Shown: piece after piece, positions 23,988-32,830 of the stretch | Position numbering within the stretch: position 1 is the stretch's first letter | How the letters are laid out: each line of letters opens with the position of its first letter | Source of the DNA: a virus | DNA length: 64,000 nt | Virus record (IMG/VR): IMGVR_UViG_3300047548_000930 | Span: 1-64,000 of that record | Strand: one strand, 5' to 3' | The notes under the pieces: model-generated | The model's input: the letters and a program-made list of their open reading frames with translations, nothing else | Databases searched by the model: none | Told to the model about the DNA's origin: nothing | Position numbers and translations under genes: made by a program

Positions 23988-26900
23988 ATGCAAACTATAT
24001 ACGCCTTCAGTTATAACCCTGTAATCGCAACTGGTACAAATACAACTGGTACCAACTGGCGCATGGCTTACCAACAGCCTATTATGCTTTACAAAGGAAC
24101 AACTAATCAAGTTAGGTTAGTTGTTTTCACTGTAAAACAAAAAGTAGTTGATCTAACAAATTATACTGTTCAAGTTCAACTTGTTGATCGTGAAACAGAG
24201 GAGCATTTTGTTACTAAAACAGCAAGTATTACTGCTCCAACTTCTGGTGTAGCTACAATTACATTTACTGAAGAAGATTTGCGTAATTTACAGAATAGAT
24301 TTTATCATTTAATTGCAAAATTAATAGGACCAAGTGACGGCAGTTCAGTTGTAGCTGGTGAAATACTTTACTTAGACGATAATTACGGGGCATTTACGCC
24401 AATTACAGTTGAAAATGCATGGAACTATAATCCAACAAGCATTTCAACTGTAGACGGAATTCCTGAAATTAGTTTTACAAATATTAGAGAAACACCTGAT
24501 AGTTTAGACGGTCAAGCAGGTAAATTTTTAAGAGTTAACTCTGCTAGCAATGCTATCGAATTTGCAGACTTTTTAAGTTTTGATAGAAGCATTATTCCAA
24601 ATATAAACGAAACATTTAATCTTGGTGACATTGGACGTCGATGGGGTATGGTATTCGCTAACAGAGTAAATGTTGGAAATATTTGTATATACGGCACACA
24701 ACTTGGTTGCGAAAACAGTCCTCAACTTGACTTTAGAGTATTAAGTCAAACTGTTAGAGTAACTGATAATTCTACTGATCCTGCACATCTTGTTGGTGAT
24801 GGTGTATTTGTTGAGTTTAATGATACAACACACGACAATGATGGTCCACGTTTAGAAGTATGGTACGGCGAACAAGATAATCCAAATGATCCCCCAGGGC
24901 AACACAGTTTAGATATTAGAGCGGCAGCAAATAGTTATGTTGAATTAGCAAGTCACGATCTTAATAGCTTTATCGGCATTGATGATATTGGGCCATTTAT
25001 ACAAACACAATGGCAAGCTGATCAAAGCAAATCATGGCGATTCCTAGGTGACGGCGAGCTTCGTTTACCAAGCATCGGCAGTAGAATAACTAGCGAAAAT
25101 AGTAAGTTACAAATTGTTATGACATTTGACGATATAAGATTAACAACTACCAGTGCCGATAATGTAACTACATATCAAACTATTTTTGATTCATCTGGAA
25201 AAACTTTTTTCCCTGGTGATTTATTGCCAGGAACTACAAATTTTCCTGATCCTGATCCAACAATACAATTTAATTTAGGTTCACCTGAACGTCCTTGGAA
25301 AGATTTATATCTAAGTAACAGCACCATTTATTTAGGTAATGTTCCGATAAGCGTAGATAACACTGGCACATTAACAGTTAATGGCAATGCTATTACTGGT
25401 GGTGAAGTTGTAACTTCGCCGGTTCAACCATATATTGAACTTACAAATGATCCATTTATATTCAACCCTTATGCAGGTAACTTAGTAACGTTTACTAAAG
25501 ATGATTATGGTAATCAAGTTGATCAAATTGATGTTAACGTAGCTATTACTCGTGCTAACAACAAGGGAATATACAATCCAAAACTTGAAGCAGATTGGGA
25601 TGACACAACTAGTGATGGGTTAAGTCCTGTTGGTACATTATGGAATAAAGATGGTTGGTCTGTTCTTACTAACTTAAATCAAAGAACTTATCTTAGCTTT
25701 TATGAAACATTCTTACGTTTTGGTAATAACGTTCTTACAGCCGAAGCAGTAATGTATGATACTGCAAATGACAAATATTATACATTTGATTTTACACAAT
25801 GGGGTAATTCCAACATAGGTGCACCATTAACTTATGTTAGAACGCAAATAGATCCAGTTACTGGTACTCAAATTGGTAGTGCAGTAACGTTTATTAAACC
25901 TGGTTATGCCGATCCAACTCAAATTAATGATCCAATTGATACAAACTTAACTATTGCAAGAGGCAACAATCAAAGTATATACAATATTGCACTTGAGCAG
26001 GGTTATAGTACAGCAGGTGATGGTCGCGACAGTCCAGAAGGTACTGAATGGAATGCTGATGGTTGGGGACAACTAAGAGATGTTACACAAAGAACTTATG
26101 ATACTTTCTATAGCGTATTAAACCAAGCAATTGGAGATAATGTTATAGGAAAAGAATTAATCATGCACGACATGATTAATGACAAGTATTATGCAGTTAA
26201 GTTTAGTAGTTGGACTCAAAACGGAGAAGGCGGCGGATTTAGTTATACTAGGCAATTACTAAACACAAATAATCTTTTTGTAAAACCAGACAATAATAAT
26301 TCTGTTATCGATATATTCGTTGAAGATGTTGGTGAAGCTTCCGGTATTGGTATTACTAGAGATAATAATAATGGCATCTATAACCCATATAGAGAAGAAG
26401 GTTGGAATAACAATCTAAGCCCAGTTGGAACATTATGGAATGTTGATGGATGGGATGATTTAAGTAATATTACTACTAGATCATACACTAACTTCTATGC
26501 AGCATACGGAAATGGACAATTAGGTAATCGTGTCCCTGGATCACGAGCAATAGTGTATATTCCAGAAACCAACAAATATTACGCAATACAATGGTTATCG
26601 TGGACACAAGGTGGCGGTGGTGGTTTCAGTTATTTGCGTTACGAATTGGATATAACTAAATTACAAGAAGGTGTTAAATTTGCCGACGGTACAGTATTAA
26701 AATCCGCAACAGGATTAGGTCGTGTCAAATCATCTACTTCAGGTAATCGTAGAATTGAGGAAGTTGTAGGTAGTAAAACTGTTTCAGTAACACAAGTAAC
26801 AACTCAAACTATAACTGCTACAGCTTCAAGAAGCGTAGTTGATGACAATAGATTCTGGGTATCAAATACTGCAACAGATATCGCAGCAATTATGAACAAT

Positions 26901-27392
26901 TTCAATGCATTTGGTATCCAAGATCAGTCTACTATACAGTTCAGTTTAGACAACAGCACATGGTACACTTATAGTAGTAGCTATAGCGGCACATCAACTG
27001 AAATAGGAGTATATTGCTCCGGGGGGCCATTCACTTACAACGAAGGCGATACTATCTACTTTAGATACGACACTGGTGCTGCTCCGGTAGTATGGTGGAC
27101 TACAGCAGACCTACCGGGTGGCAGTGCAGGTTTCCGCGGAGCAGTAATTGATTATCATGCTTATACTGGCGATGGAACTATCATTGGCACAATTCACATC
27201 GTGGATGACAGCGGGAACGAGAGTATCAGCCACACTGAAGTATCTAGCGGCAGCTCAGACAGCGAGAACGATGATTTGTGGTTAGTACAGAACGAAGGTA
27301 CTATCAGCTATCGCCGCATAGATGGTGAAGCAAAGACGCTAAAGATACACTGGACTGCCAAAGTGTTTTACGGCAGTGAGTTTTATGATTGA
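23988..27392 (+). CDS. large fibre-like virion protein with three internal repeats, 1134 aa
   Basis: The N-terminal 150 residues are compact (MLYKGTTNQVRLVVF, VQVQLVDRETEEHF). Then come fibre-like segments such as LGDIGRRWGMVFANRVNVG and GSPERPWKDLYLSNSTIYLG, typical of surface-decorating phage fibres. Residues about 519-890 hold three related units with IYNP, SPVGTLWN-x-DGW and KYY. The last 180 residues (GNESISHTEVSSGSS) have GC-richer, less biased codons than the rest, as if the tip were exchanged. Likely adsorption or long tail fibre. Confidence 0.75.
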   Translation: MQTIYAFSYNPVIATGTNTTGTNWRMAYQQPIMLYKGTTNQVRLVVFTVKQKVVDLTNYTVQVQLVDRETEEHFVTKTASITAPTSGVATITFTEEDLRNLQNRFYHLIAKLIGPSDGSSVVAGEILYLDDNYGAFTPITVENAWNYNPTSISTVDGIPEISFTNIRETPDSLDGQAGKFLRVNSASNAIEFADFLSFDRSIIPNINETFNLGDIGRRWGMVFANRVNVGNICIYGTQLGCENSPQLDFRVLSQTVRVTDNSTDPAHLVGDGVFVEFNDTTHDNDGPRLEVWYGEQDNPNDPPGQHSLDIRAAANSYVELASHDLNSFIGIDDIGPFIQTQWQADQSKSWRFLGDGELRLPSIGSRITSENSKLQIVMTFDDIRLTTTSADNVTTYQTIFDSSGKTFFPGDLLPGTTNFPDPDPTIQFNLGSPERPWKDLYLSNSTIYLGNVPISVDNTGTLTVNGNAITGGEVVTSPVQPYIELTNDPFIFNPYAGNLVTFTKDDYGNQVDQIDVNVAITRANNKGIYNPKLEADWDDTTSDGLSPVGTLWNKDGWSVLTNLNQRTYLSFYETFLRFGNNVLTAEAVMYDTANDKYYTFDFTQWGNSNIGAPLTYVRTQIDPVTGTQIGSAVTFIKPGYADPTQINDPIDTNLTIARGNNQSIYNIALEQGYSTAGDGRDSPEGTEWNADGWGQLRDVTQRTYDTFYSVLNQAIGDNVIGKELIMHDMINDKYYAVKFSSWTQNGEGGGFSYTRQLLNTNNLFVKPDNNNSVIDIFVEDVGEASGIGITRDNNNGIYNPYREEGWNNNLSPVGTLWNVDGWDDLSNITTRSYTNFYAAYGNGQLGNRVPGSRAIVYIPETNKYYAIQWLSWTQGGGGGFSYLRYELDITKLQEGVKFADGTVLKSATGLGRVKSSTSGNRRIEEVVGSKTVSVTQVTTQTITATASRSVVDDNRFWVSNTATDIAAIMNNFNAFGIQDQSTIQFSLDNSTWYTYSSSYSGTSTEIGVYCSGGPFTYNEGDTIYFRYDTGAAPVVWWTTADLPGGSAGFRGAVIDYHAYTGDGTIIGTIHIVDDSGNESISHTEVSSGSSDSENDDLWLVQNEGTISYRRIDGEAKTLKIHWTAKVFYGSEFYD
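25541..26660 (+). repeat. three degenerate protein repeats in the fibre gene
   Basis: Units of about 310-330 bases begin near 25541, 25951 and 26350. Each encodes [IL][AT]R-x-NN-x2-IYN, a Gly/Asp-rich turn, SP-x-GT-x-WN-x-DGW, a Thr-Tyr-x2-FY segment and a KYY strand, ending in WTQ-like text. DNA identity is modest, so the duplication is old. Confidence 0.75.
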
Positions 27393-27407
27393 TAGGAACA
27401 GACCAAC

Positions 27408-28319
27408 ATGGCAAAAATTAGAAAATTCGTAACAAGTCAAGTAGTAGGTAATAATGCTGATGAAAGCATTATAAATGAAATTCGCCCTTACGGTGAAATT
27501 GGTTTGTATCAAGGTAATTACATCGAGAGCATCGGCGAAGGCCGCTTAGAATTATTAATATTTGACGGTAAGAGAACTCACATACAAAGCAAAGTTCTAA
27601 GTCCAGGTATATTCTATGGTTACGGCAACGACAGTGGTGATGGTTTTGGATTTGATACCATTAAATTAATACCGGATTCTACACTGTATTATAACAATAG
27701 TAACTATGGAAATGATCAATATCTTGTAGTTGATCCAACTGCTCCTAACCACATACATATTCGTGCTGGTGGAACAATTGATCAATCCAATGCTGATTTA
27801 TTCTTAGGTGGCGAGCAAACCCATGTTAAGATTAGTGATGGTTACGACACTGTTACAATAAGAACTAGTCAAGAAGGTGAAGGGGTCATCAACCGTGATT
27901 GGGTCTTTGACAACAACGGAGACTTAACTTTCCCAATGGGTGGTGCTATAGAATCTGCTGGTATGGGTTGGACTGGATTTACTAACGGTGTAACTGGACA
28001 ACCTCTCAGCATAGTTCATAAAAGCGCAAACATAAACTATGTAGGTCAATCTCTTTCAGAAATTTTTCTCTTAAGCGAAAATGAAAATTCAGCAGGCAGT
28101 GTTTGGATAGCTGTACAAGACCTAGCAGCAGAATCGTATAAACAATGGTCGTTTAGTTATGATGGGTCTGTAACTTTCCCAGATGCCACTGTACAGACAA
28201 CAGCATGGACAGGTATACCTGGGCCTTATGCAGATGATGCGGCTGCTGCTACTGCTGGAGTTGCGGTTGGTAAACCGTACTATCAAGTAAGTGGACAGGT
28301 ATTTGTTAGACTAACTTAA
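27408..28319 (+). CDS. second fibre-like virion protein, 303 aa
   Basis: Begins MAKIRKFVTSQVVGNNADE and contains Gly/Asn/Asp-rich beta-helix-like text, DNNGDLTFPMGGAIESA and later SYDGSVTFPDATVQTTAW, both frequent in phage fibre C-terminal regions. It follows the large fibre gene by 15 bases with AGGA before the ATG. It overlaps convergently (4 bases) with the next minus-strand gene. Confidence 0.7.
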   Translation: MAKIRKFVTSQVVGNNADESIINEIRPYGEIGLYQGNYIESIGEGRLELLIFDGKRTHIQSKVLSPGIFYGYGNDSGDGFGFDTIKLIPDSTLYYNNSNYGNDQYLVVDPTAPNHIHIRAGGTIDQSNADLFLGGEQTHVKISDGYDTVTIRTSQEGEGVINRDWVFDNNGDLTFPMGGAIESAGMGWTGFTNGVTGQPLSIVHKSANINYVGQSLSEIFLLSENENSAGSVWIAVQDLAAESYKQWSFSYDGSVTFPDATVQTTAWTGIPGPYADDAAAATAGVAVGKPYYQVSGQVFVRLT

Positions 28320-28744
28320 TCTATCTGATAGGTTTGTGCGAAGATATCTTTCTTAACTACGCCATAGTCATTCTCACCATGGCGCACAATATAATCATTG
28401 CCAGCAGTGTAATTAAGTGTTTCGCCCCAGCTAGTCTTAACAGCGCCATCGTGGTCAGCTAATTTCGCCATCTTAATAATCTTTTTTGGTGTAGCGGAAC
28501 CGTTGCCATGATCGTCATATAGGTTAGCAAACTTTTCTGGAGGAACAGGATACTTTTCACCTTTAGGACCAGTAATGATCTTATATCCAGCTTTATACGC
28601 AACCGGGCCTTCTAGTGTTTGAATACTGCCATCTGCTTGGGCAGTTTCATAATTAATTGGATTAGCTCGCTTATATACTTTTTGTGCGCCTTTTGCAAAC
28701 CAAGCATCGTTAATGTCTTCAAATAGATTAATCCAGTCTCTCAT
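28316..28744 (-). CDS. leader-tagged hypothetical protein (MRDWINLFE), 142 aa
   Basis: The start at 28744 forms an ATGA junction with the upstream gene. The first nine residues MRDWINLFE fit the L-x-E leader of this block (cleavage expected after Glu9). The mature part has short beta-type repeats, for example GYKIITGPKGEKYPVP, and no catalytic motif that I recognise. Candidate packaged head protein. Confidence 0.65.
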   Translation of the reverse strand: MRDWINLFEDINDAWFAKGAQKVYKRANPINYETAQADGSIQTLEGPVAYKAGYKIITGPKGEKYPVPPEKFANLYDDHGNGSATPKKIIKMAKLADHDGAVKTSWGETLNYTAGNDYIVRHGENDYGVVKKDIFAQTYQID

Positions 28745-28932
28745 TTCTTTTTCCCACTTTTCATATTTGCACACCAATGTGCCATACGTTGTTTCTCACC
28801 GCTACTATTTTTAGCAACTTGTCTTAATTTTGTCACGCTTTGTTTACAATTAACACCACTTCTTTTGGCAAGACCTTTACGACCTGGTTTCTTCCCATCA
28901 GCAAAGTTTTCTGTTAATTCTTTGATAAGCAT
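28741..28932 (-). CDS. leader-tagged small basic Cys protein (MLIKELTE), 63 aa
   Basis: MLIKELTE is identical to the leader of the lysozyme upstream. The mature part GRKGLAKRSGVNCKQS...MAHWCANM is very basic with two Cys and may bind DNA. A similar GRKGLxKR-type segment occurs in other phage proteins from memory. Candidate packaged head protein. Confidence 0.65.
   Translation of the reverse strand: MLIKELTENFADGKKPGRKGLAKRSGVNCKQSVTKLRQVAKNSSGEKQRMAHWCANMKSGKKK
28909..28932 (-). repeat. 24-base leader repeat, copy 1 (partner 29823-29846)
   Basis: The first 24 coding bases of the 28932 gene are repeated with one mismatch at 29823-29846, the start of the lysozyme gene. Both encode MLIKELTE. 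The sequences diverge immediately after, so only the leader was copied or conserved. Confidence 0.8.
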
Positions 28933-28934
28933 TT

Positions 28935-29846
28935 TTATTCCAATTTTAGTTTTTGTAGATAGTAATGAAAGTTCATATCTCTATCGCCGAGTCCATTCAT
29001 ACTTGGGTTAACTTTTGCAGTAACTCCAATTGTATCGCTATAATCTTCTACCTCTGGCTTTACTCTGTTTTTCCAATACCATACAGCAACTTTAGCAGCA
29101 ATCTTAGGATCACTTGCCCACTTTGGATTATTTTCTAAATCGATGTTCAATGCTTTTCCTACACGACGATAGTTATCTCTTCCTGTAATTTGTATAAATC
29201 CACGACCTTTATATTTTAAGCCATCACCAGGGTTAACATTTCCAAGTATTTTTGCTTTTTCTGGTTTGTATTTTGGATCATATCTATTAAAATATTCTTT
29301 GTTTCCAACTTCAACCAATCTTTGAAACCCTAACGTTTCATGTGCAACTTGTGCCATAAATTGTGCTAATTCTACACCCTTAATACCTGATTTGTATGCA
29401 GTAGATAATACTAATTTTTCCATTTCTTTATTAGCATTAGTTGCAGTACTTGATGTAAGTTTTGTAGGTTCTTTTTTAGCTACTGGTTCTTGTTGTATAT
29501 CACCGCCTGGTATAGTAATTTCTAATGGCGGTTTATCGACTGGAACTTCACGCGGTGCATCTCTTAGTTGACCAGTTAAGGCACCATATCCTAATGCGCC
29601 TGCCATTGCCCCTGCTGCGGCAGTGTTCTTGACTTTGTCCCAAATAGGACCTTCATCAATAACCTCACCTTTATACTTGCTTAAAAAATATCTTCCAGAT
29701 TTGCCAAACTTAACTAAATTATCTAAAACCCAATCATTAGCAATCTTCTCTGCTTCTTCATATGAAGGGGCAGAGAAAGCGTAAAGAGATTTATATTGAT
29801 TACGCACTACCCATTGCTTTGATTCTGTTAGTTCTTTGATAAGCAT
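28935..29846 (-). CDS. leader-tagged GH19 chitinase/lysozyme domain protein, 303 aa
   Basis: From the ATG at 29846 (TAATG junction) the protein begins MLIKELTE. Residues about 70-110 are a Gly/Ala-rich, hydrophobic stretch and a Pro-rich linker. The C-terminal 170 residues are a GH19-type lysozyme: AQFMAQVAHETLGF with the catalytic-type Glu, YKGRGFIQITGRDNY, and WASDPKIAAKVAVWYW. It degrades peptidoglycan or chitin-like polymer. With its leader it may be packed in the particle rather than act as the lysis endolysin. Confidence 0.85.
   Translation of the reverse strand: MLIKELTESKQWVVRNQYKSLYAFSAPSYEEAEKIANDWVLDNLVKFGKSGRYFLSKYKGEVIDEGPIWDKVKNTAAAGAMAGALGYGALTGQLRDAPREVPVDKPPLEITIPGGDIQQEPVAKKEPTKLTSSTATNANKEMEKLVLSTAYKSGIKGVELAQFMAQVAHETLGFQRLVEVGNKEYFNRYDPKYKPEKAKILGNVNPGDGLKYKGRGFIQITGRDNYRRVGKALNIDLENNPKWASDPKIAAKVAVWYWKNRVKPEVEDYSDTIGVTAKVNPSMNGLGDRDMNFHYYLQKLKLE
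29823..29846 (-). repeat. 24-base leader repeat, copy 2
   Basis: Partner of 28909-28932; 23 of 24 bases are the same and encode MLIKELTE. Confidence 0.8.
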
Positions 29847-30577
29847 TATGAACCTTTTTTGCCAGGAACGCAATTAGGTACTTCGCGGCCATTCTTCATT
29901 TTCTTACCAACCATATGATAACCTTTCCAGCAAGGATCATCTTTTGCCTTCATTTTTTTAGCTTCACTCATAATATTGACTACATGATAGTGATTAGGTC
30001 TGCCTTCAACTCTTTGAATTTTAACTTTATCACCGCTGTTAAATGAAGTAAACCCTTTACCGCGCTTAGACTTAATAGTTACACCATCATTATTGGCACT
30101 AACAATTTGTCCCATGCGACCAGCAGCATTACTAAAAACAGTTGCGCCGTTCTTTAATAACTGAAATATTTCTTGGTTAATATTTGAACTGTTATCATCA
30201 CCATACTTTGCAGTGTCTTTAAATTCTTCAACTGGTTTTTCTCCGCCGGTTGCTTGTCCACCAACTAAATCTTTATAATTGTCCATGCATAGATATTCAT
30301 GTTCTTTCATCAATGCAATTGCACGCTCAGTTACATCATGTAAATCCATGTCTGTCTTTGCGTCTTCTTTGGCATATTCCATGATACGCAAGAATAACGG
30401 AATATCCATAGTAACTTTATCTGTTGGATTTTCAGCTTCTTTGTTTACGCTTTCACCCCCAACCATCTTTTTACCTGGAGTACCAGCATCTTTAGCTTTC
30501 CAATAACCTGTAAATTTAGGACCAGTAGACTTGTCCATTGCTTCGTCAAGTTGCTTCATCAAATCATTTAATAACAT
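29846..30577 (-). CDS. leader-tagged hypothetical protein (MLLNDLMKQLDE), 243 aa
   Basis: The first twelve residues end in L-D-E followed by Ala, fitting the leader pattern. The middle is helical and acidic. A segment KIQRVEGRPNHYHVV precedes a basic tail with two Cys (DPCWKGYHMVG...PNCVPGKK), a C-terminal motif I know from marine phage proteins. Function unknown; candidate packaged protein. Confidence 0.65.
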   Translation of the reverse strand: MLLNDLMKQLDEAMDKSTGPKFTGYWKAKDAGTPGKKMVGGESVNKEAENPTDKVTMDIPLFLRIMEYAKEDAKTDMDLHDVTERAIALMKEHEYLCMDNYKDLVGGQATGGEKPVEEFKDTAKYGDDNSSNINQEIFQLLKNGATVFSNAAGRMGQIVSANNDGVTIKSKRGKGFTSFNSGDKVKIQRVEGRPNHYHVVNIMSEAKKMKAKDDPCWKGYHMVGKKMKNGREVPNCVPGKKGS

Positions 30578-31008
30578 TATATTTCTTCCCCAGATCCTAA
30601 ATTAATAAATCCAACAGTATCTACTATCAATGCTTGTTTTCCAGCAATAACAATAATATCACCAACGTCCATACTTGTATGATCTACACCTAAACGGTCA
30701 ATCATTTCACTTGCTTGATTTTGTGGGCTCCAATTTTCAGCCTGCATCATATTCCATATTTTTTCTGGATTTGTTTCTGCTAAAGTTCCAAGTAATACGT
30801 GTGTACGACTTAAATTTTTTAAGTCGGGTAATTTACCAGCAGATTGTAAACTTTTAAAGCCAAGTTTCATATCGTGACTAAATTCTTCTTTCCAATACCA
30901 AATTTGAGTATTACCTGGGGAATAGTTATCTCCAGCGTCCTGTAAACTATTAAAACTAATAGCTTCCATTAGAATATCTAAATATTTCCTCATAAGCGCA
31001 TTCGCCAT
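30577..31008 (-). CDS. leader-tagged hypothetical protein (ends LME|A at residue 15), 143 aa
   Basis: GGAG seven bases before the ATG at 31008 supports this start. The N-terminus MANALMRKYLDILMEA contains L-M-E followed by Ala, a longer variant of the leader. The C-terminal half has DVGDIIVIAGKQALIVD, a small beta-barrel-like stretch. A late promoter octamer sits 21 bases upstream. Confidence 0.6.
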   Translation of the reverse strand: MANALMRKYLDILMEAISFNSLQDAGDNYSPGNTQIWYWKEEFSHDMKLGFKSLQSAGKLPDLKNLSRTHVLLGTLAETNPEKIWNMMQAENWSPQNQASEMIDRLGVDHTSMDVGDIIVIAGKQALIVDTVGFINLGSGEEI

Positions 31009-31028
31009 AACGAGTCTCCAATACAGTT

Positions 31029-31036
31029 TATTTATT
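31029..31036 (-). promoter_or_regulatory. late promoter (AATAAATA)
   Basis: AATAAATA on the minus strand, 20 bases before the ATG at 31008 with GGAG in between. Likely start of the transcript through the leader-tagged block down to 28316. Confidence 0.6.
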
Positions 31037-31055
31037 TGATTTTAGCTTTAGTGTT

Positions 31056-31763
31056 ATGCTAAAAATAGCTATGAAACCTTCATATGTATTTGATGTAGAT
31101 GGCACTTTAACCCCCAGCAGGAGTAAGATGGATCCTGCGTTTCAAACTTGGTTTTCTAACTGGCAAAAAACACATGATACTTACCTTGTAACAGGCAGTG
31201 ATTATCCTAAAACTGTAGAACAAGTTGGGGAAGAAATAATCAACAATAGCAAAATGCTGTTTAATTGTTGCGGCAATGAAGTACGTATTGGTAAATTGAT
31301 TACTCATCAATCAGATTGGCAACCTCCACATGCTCTCATTGATGCTTTAGATGAAGAACTTACTAAAAGCGAGTTTCCTGTAAAAACAGGTAAACATATT
31401 GAAATTAGAACTGGATTAGTTAACTTTAGTATTGTTGGACGTAATGCTAATAAAGAGCAGCGTGAACAGTATATAAAGTGGGATAACGAAACAGCAGAAA
31501 GATTAAAAATAGCTGTAAGGTTAGGAAGTAAGTTTGAAGATATTGATTTTATGCTTGGAGGCGATACAGGAATTGATATTTACCCAACGGGTAAGGATAA
31601 GCGTCAGGTACTAGACTTTATTAAAAGCGAAAACCCTGTTATATTCTTTGGGGATAAAACATTACCGGGGGGAAATGATTACTCCCTGGCTGTTAGTGTT
31701 GATATTGCTCACCGTGTTGAAAATTGGGAGCATACTTGGGAAATTTTAAGACTTACTTCTTAA
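31056..31763 (+). CDS. HAD-superfamily phosphatase (phosphomannomutase/sucrose-phosphatase-like)
   Basis: 235 residues. Motif I VFDVDGTLTPSR gives the nucleophile Asp; the later GGDTGIDIYP and PVIFFGDKTLPGGNDY match the Asp-containing motif IV region. The layout is that of Cof/phosphomannomutase-type HAD proteins. A second ATG at 31071 (MKPSYVF) is an equally good start. It is a lone plus-strand gene in a minus-strand block. Confidence 0.75.
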   Translation: MLKIAMKPSYVFDVDGTLTPSRSKMDPAFQTWFSNWQKTHDTYLVTGSDYPKTVEQVGEEIINNSKMLFNCCGNEVRIGKLITHQSDWQPPHALIDALDEELTKSEFPVKTGKHIEIRTGLVNFSIVGRNANKEQREQYIKWDNETAERLKIAVRLGSKFEDIDFMLGGDTGIDIYPTGKDKRQVLDFIKSENPVIFFGDKTLPGGNDYSLAVSVDIAHRVENWEHTWEILRLTS

Positions 31764-31848
31764 AGTACTTGCTAATCCATTCTGGTTGTGGCAAAAAGTT
31801 CCAACCAACGATTAGTCCAACTGCACATCCAAGTATAAAACTTACCAT
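31753..31848 (-). CDS. 31-residue single-pass membrane peptide
   Basis: Reads MVSFILGCAVGLIVGWNFLP then a short charged tail. AAGGAG lies 7 bases before the ATG. The first 20 residues are one membrane helix. It overlaps the 3' end of the plus-strand phosphatase gene by 11 bases. It could be a small membrane regulator or spanin-like helper; too short for homology. Confidence 0.55.
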   Translation of the reverse strand: MVSFILGCAVGLIVGWNFLPQPEWISKYFKK

Positions 31849-31850
31849 TT

Positions 31851-32234
31851 TTATCTCCTTACCAATGGTTTCTTAACAAGTGGCTTAGCAACAGTAGCTA
31901 CTGAACCTGCTCCCATACCACCTGCACTTACGCTTTCTGGCATACCAGCAGTTGGCATCATTGCAGTTGTATCTGGCATTGCAGGAGCACCTAGCTTATC
32001 GTATTCGAGATAATCTGCTGTTGACTTTATGTAGTCAGCAGCAAGTGTAATCTTGCTTTGCATCCAACCTTCAATGCCTTCTTCTTCGCTAACGTTCTTA
32101 AGTAACTTGTGTAGTCTAATAGCATCATTTGCTAAATGATATAGCTGAGCACGGGCCATTTGAACTTCATGGTCACGATCAATGTTCATTGCCTCATCGC
32201 TGAGATTTTCTTTAATTTGCTTCTTCTTAGTCAT
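31851..32234 (-). CDS. helical virion-associated-type protein, 127 aa
   Basis: The start at 32234 follows GGAG by 8 bases; an ATG at 32243 touches the GGAG and is less likely. Residues 15-85 are helical (EVQMARAQLYHLANDAI, EEEGIEGWMQSKITLAADYI), followed by an Ala/Pro/Met-rich flexible tail. The region resembles small proteins near structural genes of marine T4-like phages. The first nine residues end I-K-E|N, a possible but weaker leader. Confidence 0.6.
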   Translation of the reverse strand: MTKKKQIKENLSDEAMNIDRDHEVQMARAQLYHLANDAIRLHKLLKNVSEEEGIEGWMQSKITLAADYIKSTADYLEYDKLGAPAMPDTTAMMPTAGMPESVSAGGMGAGSVATVAKPLVKKPLVRR

Positions 32235-32256
32235 AACTGACATCTCCAATATAGTG

Positions 32257-32264
32257 TATTTATT
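32257..32264 (-). promoter_or_regulatory. late promoter (AATAAATA)
   Basis: Minus-strand AATAAATA, 22 bases before the ATG at 32234, with GGAG between. It lies within the last codons of the upstream gene. Confidence 0.6.
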
Positions 32265-32574
32265 CAATTTTAAATTTAATTATTTGCTTATCTTCTGGGT
32301 GAATAGGAAAATTTATCTCTTTTGTAGTTTCGTTATACGCAAGAACTATTTTTTCTATCCAAATTTTAGCATACGTAGCTGGTTTTACTTTTTGAATAGT
32401 TAATGTGTGTTCCCCAGAATCAAGCTCTGCAAACATTTCTTCTTCGATATAGTTTGTATTACAATCAGCCCAAAATTCTCTTTCGTTATAGAGATTATCA
32501 TTTATCCAAAAACGATAAACTGGACATTCGTATTCATAATACGCATAAACGTGAGCGTTAATTTGTACTATCAT
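32260..32574 (-). CDS. beta-sandwich protein, carbohydrate-binding-like (copy 3, short), 104 aa
   Basis: Shows the strand pattern of the two longer beta-sandwich proteins: VYRFWINDNLYNEREFW, AELDSGEHTLTIQKVKP, AKIWIEKIVLAYN, but lacks their C-terminal NG-x-W part. Probably a shorter relative. Shares one base with the upstream gene. Confidence 0.5.
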   Translation of the reverse strand: MIVQINAHVYAYYEYECPVYRFWINDNLYNEREFWADCNTNYIEEEMFAELDSGEHTLTIQKVKPATYAKIWIEKIVLAYNETTKEINFPIHPEDKQIIKFKIE

Positions 32575-32816
32575 TATTCTATATCTTTAATTAAATCAAC
32601 TTGTTTAACTAACTGATGGCTACAATGTCTATCAGCTTTAATGGTTGATTTTTTAATCTTTTTAGCTTTTGCTTCTACTTGTCTAACTTCTTGTTTGGTG
32701 AGACTTTGTCCAATTATTTTACCCAAATATTGAGCTGCTTTTCTCTTGATGGTTCCTGGACGAGATAGAGGTCTGAATGGAGCAGTTAATGCTTCCAAAG
32801 TATCTTCTATTTTCAT
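32574..32816 (-). CDS. small basic hypothetical protein, 80 aa
   Basis: Lys-rich, helical (KQEVRQVEAKAKKIKKS). The N-terminus MKIEDTLEALTAP recalls the leader set but has no L/I-x-E at the right place. Function unknown. Confidence 0.55.
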   Translation of the reverse strand: MKIEDTLEALTAPFRPLSRPGTIKRKAAQYLGKIIGQSLTKQEVRQVEAKAKKIKKSTIKADRHCSHQLVKQVDLIKDIE

Positions 32817-32830
32817 AATAGTCTCCCATA

